From the NCBI GenBank assembly GCA_030762175.1, contig CM060840.1, positions 38,242,501 to 38,306,500 of the forward strand: a DNA stretch of 64,000 nt, read 5' to 3'. Below the pieces are notes generated by a model. That model was not told the DNA's origin. It saw only the letters and a list, made by a program, of their open reading frames with translations, and did not search any database. This document shows positions 34,833 through 46,030 of this stretch, one piece after another. The stretch is from Metallyticus violacea (Eukaryota; Arthropoda; Insecta; Mantodea; Metallyticidae). A program made the translations under genes and the position numbers. Every line of letters begins with the position of its first letter. The stretch's first letter is position 1.

Positions 34833-34955
34833 TGATTTTAGTGTTCAATTTTACGGTTTTTAGTGTGAAATTTTATGTGAACCTTTTTATATTGCACTCT
34901 GAGTGTTTTTATGAGTTTTTATGCTTTTTAGAAGTTTTTATTACTCTATTAATAG

Positions 34956-34987
<32 letters not shown>
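34956..34987. repeat. (TA)n tract beyond the right PLE arm
   Basis: Two TA runs separated by one C, beginning 38 bases after the arm ends. Confidence 0.9.
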
Positions 34988-37900
34988 GGTCGCGTATTTC
35001 TCAGGGAAGAAAGCTTACCTTAATTTCTGGATAATATTACCAATATCGAATCTGTGGTTTATAACACAGCTTATTAAGGTAAATCTACAAATTAAAATGT
35101 TTTTATTATAAATATAAACTTTTCTTTACGTACATTACACTAAGCGCAAAGGTGGGGTAATATATTATTGATTTTATTGCAGCGTGACATGGTTCCAGGG
35201 TTGCCAGCATAGCATTAAATAAAACTTGTAAATCATTTTAAAATATGCATCTTATTTGCGCTCTGCTGTAGACTCATCATTGCGTACTAAACCAAAGTTA
35301 GTAATAGTGGAATCTTTTTAACCCTGAGTTTGAGTGCTTTGAGTTAAAAGGACTATTTTAATATGAAGTGTCCAAAATTATTTGCGTGATTCTGAATAAT
35401 TTTCATGCTTAGTGCACTTTTTCAGCACCGCTTTGATCTGTATAGGAGCTTTTTCAGCTTTTGTTTATTGAATAACTCTGTTACAATGGTTTTTGCTTGG
35501 AATCGTCACTTTCTCTATTGGATCTTAAAGTTTCGCAAACATAAATAAGAAGTATTTTGAAGTGCATAAGCTTATGTGTCTCGAGATAATTAAAGTTTAT
35601 AAAATAATTATGTGCAATAAACAATAATGAATTATTCATAAGTTTCTTTGTATCTGTGTTTTGTTCTACATTCCATTGTAATATGTAGAAATGAAATTAA
35701 AATGGAAACTCTATTCACCATTAACGCTAGTTTTTATATAAAACTTATGTTTCAAAATGTTCCAATTAAAAACTCGTGAATTGCATAAGAACAGGTAATA
35801 GTTGCTGATTAATAAACAAATCTTCCATTTCAATATAATTTCTACCTGCACTACAATTATTACACAGAGTATTTTTGTAGTTAATATTCATCTCATTTAA
35901 TAATGTTTAGGTAATAATAAAAACAAGTGAGAATCAAGTAACATCACAAAAAATGTGTATCATGAGAATTGCTCATACATAATCTCTCTAAAAATCTTTC
36001 ATAGAGACACTGAACTGCGAGGTTATCTCTGTAAGATCTGAAAACGGAATTCTAATACGTAGGGGATGGAAAATAAAGACACACTATATCATCTTACTCG
36101 TAGGCACGAATAATTAAACATTTCAATCAATGTTCATGCAAACACATATGCAAGATCTTTATTGAGAAACTGGAGTTTAATAAAATAATCTCTTTTGAGA
36201 TTAAGAAAGGGGGAGCGAAATAGATCAATAATGGATGCAGTGCACTAGGCCTTTGTGTAGCTAAGCCATAATCTTGGTGCAGTATTGTTTATGAGTCGTC
36301 CTTATTTCCATTTAAGAAAAATTTGAAAATACTCTCATCTGTTTACAGTATAGACCTACAGGCTGATCCGCTGTCGTATGTATTTTTGCATGATATAAAA
36401 TATGCTCTTTAAATGGAACTGATGATAGAACACTGTTTACACGTAGAGCACGGGATGTCTGTGAGATCCAGTTAATTAAGTTCCTTTGTTTTGTAAGTGA
36501 CGAGCATTATGGTTTTGATACAGTAGGAGAGTCAATATTTGGTGGCTTCCAGCTATGTTCCAATTGTTCATTTGATTACGCTTGAGTGATGATCGGTTCG
36601 AATGTGGCATTTAAGCTGTGATATATTGTGATGTATGGTTTCCAATAACTCCACCAATTTGCTGCTCCCGTTATTTGCACTGGTCCTTAAACTATAGGAT
36701 CGCCGTGTTTACTGCTAAACCGAACAAATATCTGCAGCAAAAATGAGACTAGACTTTTGATGTATTTTGAAACCGTAAAAAGCCTTTGTTATCTATAGTT
36801 ATGTTTTTCAAAAAGAAATAGAATGAAAAAATATTACAACGGAAAAATCAGTACATTATTTATCGGAAACAGTTGAGATGGTATTTATAACTATTATGAA
36901 AAAAGTGGATCTGTGGAGAATAAAATAATAATATTAATTATAATAAATATAAACATCCCATAAAACATATATTCACCTACTTCTTAGATAAACATATCCA
37001 AGTCCATACAGATCCTGAATAATAAAATAACATTTACATTTTTAAAAGTTTATTTTTACATTTTTTTACTAAATTTGTAATTTTCTTGGGCTGACAGCCA
37101 TAGAATGCATTTGAGCATGCACAATGATGCCATAAACTGTTATAAATTTTCTTTTGTCCTGATATGCTTCCAGGGTTGCCAACATGATCACTTACGTAAA
37201 TAAATCTTTAAAGAAAATTTATGTAATATCACTAATTGCACTGTAACCTGATCTAAACTGCCGTGAGAAATGAAGAAAAATAAATTGAGAAGTTATATTT
37301 TAATGTATTATGAAAAATGTAATTTATATTTGGTTAAATTAATTGATAATCGATTTCAGTACTAAATCACTATTGGAAGAACTGAAGTGTTATAAAACTT
37401 GTGTAGCACTGCGTTACAAAAAACAGTTTTTACTTGTTAGTGTCTTTTGTTAAAAGAAATTTTAGTATGAGCTGCCCAAAAAGAGGCATCAGAGGCTGCC
37501 AGTGGTTCTGCCCCTCTCCTGCTTTTCTTATTCCTGCTAATAAATTTAAAATTGCTCTTCTACGATTGGGCTAGTCAGAATCGTTAATAGCACTTATAAC
37601 ATTGTTTAAGGTAGGGAATTCCTTCTGAAAAAAGAAAAGCATTTTCAACGAATTCAGTTTTCACAAAATGATCAAGTTTGTTTTCTTTCATTTTTCAATG
37701 TTGTAAAAGTATGTTAAAAACAATTATCTTTGTGCACTATAAACATACAAGAATCACTGTAAACTCCGCTTTTATTTCCACTATTCTACATGTAGTTGAC
37801 ATTGGTGTTTTTCAGTAAATTTATTTAAAATGTTTAAAATGCTTTTTTCGTAACTTTTAATCGGTTTATTGTTTGTGTTTGTTAACCAAGAGTTCAGTGA

Positions 37901-38035
37901 AAACTGCTGCCATTTACCATAACAATGAATGATATACTTATGAAACATAAAAACAAATGTGTGTTGCCCTCTTCCATAAAAACAGCATAGTTTGCAAACA
38001 AATTCTATAGGAAAAAATTAAAGATAGAAACCGTC
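34988..38035. other. Gene-free stretch with a diverged repeat pair
   Basis: No gene is seen. Segments at about 35185-35380 and 37155-37480 look like diverged copies of one repeat: both contain TTCCAGGGTTGCCA(G/A)CAT and later TTAAAAG..ATTTTA.TATGA with GTCCAAAA or GCCCAAAA. Confidence 0.45.
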
Positions 38036-38039
38036 TATA

Positions 38040-38885
38040 TATTTGTGTAAGGTGATTCAAAAATAAGTCACAACAACATTTCAAAGTATCATATTCTGTA
38101 CAAAATAATATTTTTATAATTAAATAAAGTCACCACAGCTATCGAGGATATTCTGCCAACGTAACTGAAGACTCTAACTTTCATTGTGCTAAATTTCCTT
38201 AGGGCGAGAAGCAAAAAATTCATCTAATGCATTTTTCCATATTTACGAAGGCTCGGAATAGAAGCCAGAAACGTAAAGATGATAATCTGATGGTACAATG
38301 TCTGAAGAATATGGTGGATGTACTAACCTGTTCCAACCGAGAAACAAAACGGTTTGACGAGCCGCCTTACCTGTATTTATAGTTTTGCATCATGCAAACA
38401 CTGATTCATGAACTCAACCTGCTTAGTTTCCAGATTTTCATGGGCAAATTCCAGTTTTTTAGGGTACATGGTTGCGTTTGTTTGGCCGCGGGCAGCAGTT
38501 GACCCCACACAGTGCACCAAACATAGAGCATAGCCTTCTTTTGATTCAGTGGTTGTTTTGGTGATTGTGTGATGACAATGTCTTGGAGTGTCGTAGAAGA
38601 TCCACTTCGCATTGCATGTCAGCAGCCTATCAAGAAAGAGCTCGGTTGATCTAACAAGAAGTCACAGAGACGCCAGTTCGTGTCACCTTCTGAGCTGTTG
38701 TCAACTTGTGTGGAACCCAGCGATTCAGTTTATATTTTATCCTATCTGGTGGAGATTGGATCGTATGGTTTCTCTACTGACGATGGATTGCTGACCCACG
38801 TCCACACAAGTTCTTATAATCAACTTCGATTCTCGGAATATTGTCCAACTATAAAGAAAATTGACCTTCCAGGTTAACAATCTAA
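38040..38885 (-). pseudogene. mariner transposase pseudogene, reverse strand
   Basis: Reading downward from about 38840, in several frames: SRETIRSNLHQIG and a RWVPHKLTTAQK-like block (about 38780-38680), LFLDRLLTCNAKWIFYDT (about 38640-38590, with Cys-Asn-Ala in place of the usual TGDE), QKKAMLYVWCTVWGQLLP (near 38540), then HPPYSSDIVPSDYHLY (about 38320-38275) and NALDEFFASRPKEI (about 38230). It finishes with LRWQNILDSCGDFI near 38140. The order and content are those of a mariner transposase. The HDN block is not readable, and multiple frameshifts and stops show it is long dead. Terminal repeats were not identified. Confidence 0.8.
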
Positions 38886-39445
38886 CTCTCGTTCTTTCTT
38901 GTCTTAACTTTATTATTTAATAGTTGCCAACGTTTGAAATTTCAGCATCACGAAAAAACCGGCAAGACTTTTTGGTCAACTGCATACAAATAGTTGAGCG
39001 TTATCATTTAATAAGCGAGAACATGTCCTGAGTTTGAGATAGAATAAGGTAGGAGCTGTAGTACTTGAATTGTTGGGCTAAAAAGAAGTCAAAACTTATC
39101 GCTTATTTCTTAACCTTACTCTGTTTTATTAGATGTAAAAACCCAATATTTCACCTGTGCTAGTCTTCATATTGTATACACCTTTCATAACATCACTTCC
39201 GTGGAAGTTGATCGAGGCGATTTTAAGAAAGTACTTGAACATGTCAAATCTTAAGCCCTGCAAAGGTTTTTTTGAACAAAATATCCCGTTATGTTTTTAC
39301 ATCATTTGATTGAGATTTTTATCAAGTAGCAAGCATGTACTCCTGTATTTTAATTTTACCTTTGTCTGAATTTGTTGAAGCTATGAGTAAATTACCATTT
39401 ACTTCTATAAAACAAATGAAGTACAGTGTACAGAAATAAGGTCTT
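38886..39445. other. Gene-free stretch
   Basis: Nothing recognised. Confidence 0.5.
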
Positions 39446-40160
39446 ATCATATGTACGAAAGGAGAAAAGGGATGTTAGTTGCTAATGTTAGCAAAGACGC
39501 CTTGCATACTACGATAGCTTCGAGACATTTTGTTTTCATTAATAAATTTTTCCAGGATATAAAATTTTACATGTCAGTGTTTTTCCATTTAACTCTATTA
39601 AAATTACGCATTGTTTATGAAAATTCCTCCCCAGACTATATAAAATCTAAACTCGTGTGGGAGTGCCTAAATGCCCTATCTGCCCTAGCATCTCGCAACA
39701 AGCCTAACTGCGGTGAATACCGGGGCACCAGGGTATTTGTGGAAATGAAAAAGCAGATTAATTGGTGGGGAAAAAAAACTGCTTATAAACCTTTCTTTGG
39801 CTAAATTCGCGGTTGGAATCGATGCATATAGTGCTAAGATCACGGTTAGAACATGAATTGGGGACAAACACCAACCTATCCTGGACAAAGGCAAGCTAGG
39901 ACCTAGCAACACCCTTCCACATCACTTCCAAAATTGGACAGAAGAGGAATAAGGAAAGTAGTTGCATTGAACATGGTCACTTCAGGAAATATCTAAGAAA
40001 AGTAGCAAAAATGAAGGTGAAGCCACTTGTAGATTGTGTAAAGAGGATGAGGAATCCACCTCGCATATCCCGTTTGAGTGTCCATTGCTGGAAAGAAACA
40101 GACTTACCAACTATCACCAGGGAAGAGCTAGGAACGGACGCTAGGATTAAACAGAAATAT
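39446..40160 (+). pseudogene. LINE ORF2 C-terminal remnant: RNase H and Cys-rich tail
   Basis: A 117-codon frame at 39451-39804 contains KLVWECLNALSALASRNK. After a frameshift comes IPGHQGICGNEKAD (about 39717-39760), the RNase H signature in which the His and Asp lie before the loss of the frame at a stop. Further on, GHFRKYLRKVAKMK (about 39976-40017) and CRLCKEDEESTSHIPFECP (about 40030-40085) match the tail found downstream of RNase H in LINEs of the Jockey/I/R1 type, where C-x2-C ... H ... C binds metal. At least three frame changes exist. It is a different segment from the endonuclease remnant at 13-14.6 kb and cannot be joined to it. Confidence 0.75.
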
Positions 40161-40597
40161 TGACTAAATTCCCTTTCACGTTGGAAAAATAATACTGTAA
40201 CTTATTCAAGAAACAGTTTTTGAGAAACAACGAAGACATATCTTCCTATGGGGTATGACAATAAAGTCTTAGAACGAGCCGGAGACCTATTAAACCCCCT
40301 GTATCTCATCAATGAAAATCCCTATAGAAATGGTATGCACTAAACCTTATGATGACCAAATTTAAACGCAGTGATGATCTAAGCTCTAACGCAACTTCAA
40401 AGGAAGGACAAGAATTCATATCAAAATGCGGGATGCAACATGGCAATGATGAAAGGGCATCACAAAGAAACCTGGAAACAAATATCTGAAAGTTGTATAA
40501 TAGATTCACAAGGTGTCCCCGTCAAGTGTACTGAACGTGACCAGCGTGAAGAGATTTTAGTTGATAAATTCGTGATGAAAATATTAGATGAGCACTT
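40161..40597. other. Region after the LINE tail
   Basis: Moderately balanced composition up to about 40560, possibly the LINE 3' end, but without a recognisable motif. Confidence 0.35.
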
Positions 40598-40656
40598 TTT
40601 TTTTTTTTTTTGAGTAGTGTTTAACGCCCGTTTTCACTACTCAGGCACCACAGGCG
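40598..40656 (-). mobile_element. 5'-truncated SINE insertion with 15-bp target duplication
   Basis: A poly-T run (poly-A on the reverse strand) is followed by TGAGTAGTGTTTAACGCCCG and TTTTCACTACTCAGGCACCA. The insert is bounded by perfect direct repeats ATTAGATGAGCACTT at 40583-40597 and 40657-40671. Only the last ~45 bases of the element were copied. The same tail occurs in the longer copy at 41.27 kb. Confidence 0.85.
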
Positions 40657-40671
40657 ATTAGATGAGCACTT

Positions 40672-41265
40672 ACCATTACTCCTGTTTATGCAATCTGGAT
40701 ATGGGAAAGCTATGTAAATACAACTTCTGTTTAAACTTTTTTCGACATCTTTAAGCGTACTTTTTACAATTCAGGTTATTCGGGTGACTACAATTATTTT
40801 GTCTGTAATGAATTTATGAAAAATTTCTTCTTGTATTATGGAGCTCGTTAATCTTAAATATATTTCAAATGTTAAAACTTTGCTTTCAAAGAGGAATATA
40901 CTCGTTTTGCGTGCAACAATGTTTGGAAATGAAAAGAAACAGTCACTGCAAAATGTCGATCTTTATCTTCCCAATAGCATCACATGAAAAACAACAAAAT
41001 TTAGGTTTCACACTTTTTCCCTTCACTTCGTCAGAGTTTTGCGTTTCATTTCCTGAATTCTGCGCATTAGGAACCCGAGCATTTCCATACTGATTCAGTA
41101 TTCTTTGAAAATGAAGTTGCTTTGTAGATAAAATTGAGGAAAGATGTTTCTTAATATCCCTGGTTTTGAAAGCTCAAAGGAGAATTTCATTTGTGTAAGC
41201 TCTTTTCAGCTATTTCATTTATTGCGAATGTTTCTGTAACTAATCCGCTTTATGTCTTACTCGCT
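40672..41265. other. Gene-free stretch
   Basis: Nothing recognised. The 74-codon forward frame at 40869-41093 has no identifiable domain. Confidence 0.5.
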
Positions 41266-41514
41266 GTTTTTTTTAATAATATTTAACGCTCGTTTTTACT
41301 ACTGAGGCATCACAGGCATGGGCACTGTTACATGGGAAATTGGAAAAAATATTTTTTTTAAGGAAGGGAGCCTTCCAAGTCTAAGTTTAGAGTACCTCTC
41401 AGGCATTTGTCATTTATGAAGGCTTAGGAAAATCTGAGGGGGGAAAAACTCAGTCAGGGAGGACCTCCCGCTTACGAGTCCGCGCCTGAACGACCTTACC
41501 ACCCGTAGCTCGCT
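41266..41514 (-). mobile_element. tRNA-derived SINE, reverse strand
   Basis: On the reverse strand the head reads GAGCTACGGGTGGTAAGGTC, then GGCGCGGACTCGTAAGCGGG and AGGTCC, a tRNA-like box A with a damaged box B. A body follows with TTTCCTAAGCCTTCATAAATGACAAATGCC in two parts. The 3' end is GAGCGTTAAATATTATT and poly-A, shared with the truncated copy at 40.6 kb. Confidence 0.65.
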
Positions 41515-42095
41515 CTTATGAAGTTTTATCTGAATTTAGAAACTTTGTAAGGTGTCGCTTTTCATATTTCTTGCTTTTTGTACCAAAAATGTGTTTCTTA
41601 ACTTTAGAAAAAAAAAAAAAAAGATTTCATTCCTCAATCATTCTACTTCACTTTTTTTTGGGTTTTATGGTTTTGCATTATGGTTATCCAATCATTTGTG
41701 CATACGATATTCTGCTTACAATTACTTGACTCTGTTTGAGCAAAGCTTAGATAACATGTCATATATGAATACTCTGTTGTTGGATTCACGTGACGAATGC
41801 AGTCATACTTACCATCAACGATCAATACCGAATTACGTAATAATGTTGTTTAAACTCGTGTTATCGCCTGCTTTCCAAAACAGCATATAATCACGAAATT
41901 GTGTACTTATGAATTCAGTATACCAATAACACGTTGAAAACACTGGAAACCTATGTTATATCTAATGTCAAACGATAGAGCCCAGTTGGGCGATTAGCAT
42001 ATAACGCCAAAAAAATTAAATGAAGGTTCTGAAGGTTATTGAACTCCCAGCTTCAAATTTTAACCTCCAACTACTTTCACAAACATATCCGTCAT
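41515..42095. other. Gene-free stretch
   Basis: The 112-codon frame at 41552-41890 is AT-driven and contains a poly-Lys run from poly-A. No domain is seen. Confidence 0.45.
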
Positions 42096-42440
42096 TTATA
42101 AGTTCATTTTTGTCTTTCCTTTCTGAAGCTTTGCACCAACAAACAAGAGTGCTATACGGATATAAATTTTTCCCTGTAACTTTCGAGCTGATGAATGTAA
42201 TCCAGCGATATTGAACATGGATATATCATAGCGTATGAAAAGCATGCTGATCTCATAGCGATGTTGAAAGTAATTGCCATTAACATCAAGGCGTTCCTGT
42301 ATACATCGCTTCATTTTATGGAAGGTGTTCAACACATAACAGCCTCAATATCCCGTCGAAGTTTTCTTGAGTTGCAATTAAGTGATATTTAGTGATGCGC
42401 TACATCGTCTTGCTTAGTTTCTATTTCTAGAATAGACTAC
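42096..42440 (-). pseudogene. mariner/Tc1-superfamily transposase C-terminal remnant
   Basis: The reverse frame ending at 42096 starts LNTFHKMKRCIQERLDVN followed by GNYFQHRYEI. This is the typical end of a transposase subgroup with a C-terminus of the type R-x-x-x-C-(I/L)-x-x-x-G-x-(H/Y)-F-x-H. Upstream, ELKKTSTGY can be read in another frame. The catalytic part is not recognisable. The downstream flank (towards 42160) is shared with 45.4-45.5 kb, so both derive from one element family. Confidence 0.55.
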
Positions 42441-45400
42441 GTTTAATAGCACTCTACGACCGCACTTTGGCGACTCCCTATAATCCTAGTGGCCTTGCTT
42501 GTTGAATGCAATATAATGCTTGAACATTGCTGGCATTGGCCTTCAAATTTTAAAAAATGGCCGAACTTGAATAATAACGTTTAAAACAATAGTTCCTTTG
42601 TGAAGGGCGGGCTCTACACAACTAGTACATCAAAATAAGACTAATCAAATACGTACAGCATATACCTTAACGAACATTAGTAAGGTTCCTGCTAAATCAA
42701 AATTTACTTCTATTGAACGAGACTGAGGAACATTTTAACACCGAAATACAATGCAGATGTTTGACTTGAGAAAAACAGATTGCTTCATGGCAGTAAGAAA
42801 GTTACGTTGACATCAAAACCGCTCCTAAGGCCAGGCCATGGATGACTCTATCGTGTATTTTCTTTCCTTCCCTGTCTGGTCTGGTCACCGTGAACTACGT
42901 AGCAAGAATGACGTAGCTTTCTAAGAGAGGCAACTCCCCTCTCGGCAGTGATAAAGTTTCCGGCAGTGGACGTTTAATTCATATTCAATTTCACCATATC
43001 TTGACACACACTTATGGCAATTTCCATATTATGTGGCAATTATACAGAGACTTCTGTGAGTACCTATATTAATCTTGTAGGAAAAAAGAGACGTAGGCGA
43101 CATCTTCCTCTTATATCAACTGGAATGACATTACCGTGACGGGAGTATAACAACGGGAGCTTTGTGGTTGAGAGGAAATGTGATCGCCTCCCCACAACCG
43201 TTTTGTTGCGCATTGAATGTCAGAAAGCAGCCGGGGTACGTTGTACCAATTGCATTGTGGGAACAGTGTTAATGTTAGATATTAATGTTAATGTAATGGT
43301 ACTGATATTTATTTTGTGTATTAGCATAGTGAAGTTCCAAAGGTTAATGAAAGTACGAAACACACATTTCTTTTGACTTTGAATGAAAGAGAATTATTGT
43401 TTTGCACTTAAACGTTTACTCTTAACTGCTTAAACATCAAATAAGTACACTAAATTTTAGTTGAACTATTAGTGCAAGAATTACTATTTGTTTCTACGTA
43501 TTTACTAAACAAAACGAAATAAAAGCGAAATATTTAATGTTATAATTTAGAGCAATGTAGTAAAATATTAAATAATTGCATTTATTGAAACATTCTTTGT
43601 TTGTTGCCATGATTACGTGCATATATGCAAAGATGCAAGTTGTAACTAAACGATCAACCACTTTTTGTCGAAGTGCAGTTTAAAACGTTAACCTTCCAAG
43701 TCTCCATGCGCACCATCTTAGTTTGCAGTGTGTACAAGGCCGGGAGCACATGTCTTGAAACTATCCTAGCCCCACAGTGTCCGGTTAAAAATGACGATAT
43801 ACACAAAACAAAAATGCTAAGTTGCGGCGAAACGAAACACTTAAGGAAGAAATTGAAGGGAACAAAAAATGCTGACCAGTTATGGTCTGCGAAGTCTTTC
43901 GTTGTGCATTGTCGCAATCATTCTATGTGAATTATAATGCTTTGAAAAGGGGAGAAATGTTTTATGTTAAAACATGTTTTTAAAGTGTAAATTTTATTAG
44001 GTTTTTTTCATTTAACTCTATGTATAGAATCATCTCAACCTATGGCATCTATACCCATCTTTTAGATTAATTTTGAAAAATCTGATCAAACAAGACAAAA
44101 ATAAATAAATAAAATAAACTCTTTTAAAACGATATTCGGTGATACAGGTAGGTTTAATAGCGAAGTATAAAAACATACTTTCTCCGAAGGATATGGGCAC
44201 TAGGGATGAACAAGCTATTCCGCAGGTGTTGCGCACGTGGTTATATCGAGTGTACTAACGAACTGTTTGATAGACTGGCCAACTCAATGATTTGTTTTAC
44301 AACCTCCAGCTTGCTATGCATTATTTGCCCTATTCGCCCAGGGACATAGGAACTCTCACATGTCCATATAACAGGGCCCCAGCTCACAAGGGAAAACATT
44401 GAATCCATTTTTAATCGTGGCTAAATTAACAAGTTCCTCGTCGAGCTACACTAACATGCACATTAACTACTGCCCCTATTTGGGGAAGGTGGTAGCTTTG
44501 TTTGGTTCCCTGTCATTTTACAGAATCGCTTATCCCGAAAGTATTCGATTTCAGCAAACAAATTTCTCTAATTTGTTTATCGAAGATCTTTTCTTGAATT
44601 TAAATGCATTTAAATGCATTATAAAGGCTTAGTTATAATTACAGGGAGGAAAGGTTCGAAAGGCCATGTTTTACGCCATTAATCGCAGAATACTGAGAAG
44701 CATAATTTTGTTTTTTAACATATATATTTCATATTTCCCTATTCATATTTTGAACAAACCATCTCGTATTTGCTCATATTTTCCTATCTTATTTTTAAAT
44801 GTATTTTATGTAATATTGTGCGGTTTAAATTTTTTAAAAGATTTTTTTTTACATTCTTCAGGAATATCACTAACATTAGTGAAGAACAAAAATGGATACT
44901 GACTTAGGCAAATTAATCTTAGACTGATTTTTTATATTTTTTTCTCCTTTATCAGTTATTCATTTTATGAGTATTTCTCCATTTCTCCGTATAAGTTATT
45001 CGTTTTTGTTGTCATACCTATTATCTCTATATCTTTGTTTGATTGCAATATAGTACTAAAGTTTGACTCTCGACACATTGGGCATTTTTCTGCATTTGTG
45101 TCAACTCTTAAACCTTTTTAAATTCGTAGTTACACTTTAAGCCCATACATATTGTTTCCAACCTAATCTGTCGCAAAGTTCTGTACAATTTTCGCTTCCC
45201 TTCTTATGAAATAAAAGGTCACTACTTTCTAGTAGAACTAGCAGTACTTGAATAACTGGACCACTCAAATAAGATAATCTTTAAGGTTTATGATTGTTAT
45301 TTATTCTTAGGGAAACTTTTGGAATTCAGCATTTGCTATAGAAACATTAGATCTATTGCAACTTAACTTTGGAATAGATACGGAGTGTTTCACCTTCTTT
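42441..45400. other. Gene-free stretch
   Basis: Open frames at 43164-43376, 43654-43930 (both strands) and 44399-44902 show no recognisable domain. A slightly GC-richer patch lies at 42800-43260. Confidence 0.4.
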
Positions 45401-46030
45401 CTACCTCTGATTTTCCCTCACAACTTAAAACTAATGAATGTAAATTCAATGACATTGCACACGAATGCACCTTGGGGTATGAAAAGTATGATAATATCAT
45501 TGCAAGCTTGAAAGTGATTCATTAGAGTAAAACACAACAGCGCACACCTCGCCAAGTTACAGAAGTTATTACTAACACATTGGGAGTCACAGCCTCAGTT
45601 TTTCGTCCAACTTTTTTTTTTCCAGTTGCACTAAAAGTTTCTGGTTTTTTTGCGATATGGTTTCCCATAGGAATATATATGACAATCAGGATCACATGAT
45701 CTTAGTCCACCTAAGTCCTTTAGAAATGAAAATAGCTGAAAATAAGAAACCATTCCATTGATGATGTTTTTGTGGACAATAGGTGACCTCTCCTACTGAA
45801 AATAACCAGTACGGCATTGTTTTATAGTGTCCTAATTCTTACTGGAGTTGACATAACATATACAAGTGGAATCCATGCATCGGCATACACCTTCTCGGAT
45901 GTGCATTGGTAAACTGCTGGAATAAGTGACAGTAATGTTTTCTCTTCTGTTCGTCGTGTAGCAGGGCAGGATAGGCATAGCTTTCGTCTTTTATTTTATG
46001 GTTGCAAGCGATCTTCACGGCATGCACGAT
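45401..46030 (-). pseudogene. Second copy of the FxH-tail transposase, longer but degraded
   Basis: Reading downward from about 46020, KIKDESYAYPALLHDEQKR could correspond to the first catalytic block (TGDES..Y.YDPETKQ type). Around 45700 the DLG..SCD block is followed by a degraded (F)LWG(Y) counterpart, readable only in shifted frames. Near 45520-45480, NHFQACNDIIILFIPQG and downstream bases match the tail and 3' flank of the copy at 42.1-42.3 kb (both contain GTATGAAAAG(C/T)ATG and AATGAATGTAA-like stretches). Decay is heavy, so the assignment rests on the tail shared with the other copy. Confidence 0.45.

Larger units (their letters stand above)
34094..34918 (+). repeat. Right arm of the PLE inverted repeat
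   Basis: Reverse-complement partner of 31251-32076, starting abruptly at GCATTGAAAG. The 33 bases between 34061 and 34093 match neither copy and form the junction. Confidence 0.92.
31251..34955 (-). mobile_element. Penelope-like retroelement (PLE) with inverted partial copy
   Basis: The main copy lies on the reverse strand: reverse transcriptase then GIY-YIG endonuclease, ending at 31251 beside (TA)n. On its 5' side (34094-34918) is a second, 5'-truncated copy of the last ~825 bp in the opposite orientation, also followed by (TA)n after 38 extra bases. PLEs are known to carry such direct or inverted partial copies as pseudo-LTRs. No long terminal repeats of retroviral type, integrase or protease are present. 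Confidence 0.92.

Noticed and set aside
39685..39912. 75-codon reverse frame
   Set aside because: Antisense to the LINE RNase H remnant.
13031..40160. Endonuclease remnant (13-14.6 kb) and RNase H remnant (39.4-40.2 kb) as two ends of one LINE
   Set aside because: They are 25 kb apart, and RNase H tails of the Jockey/I/R1 type are not expected in an RTE-type element. They are treated as separate elements.
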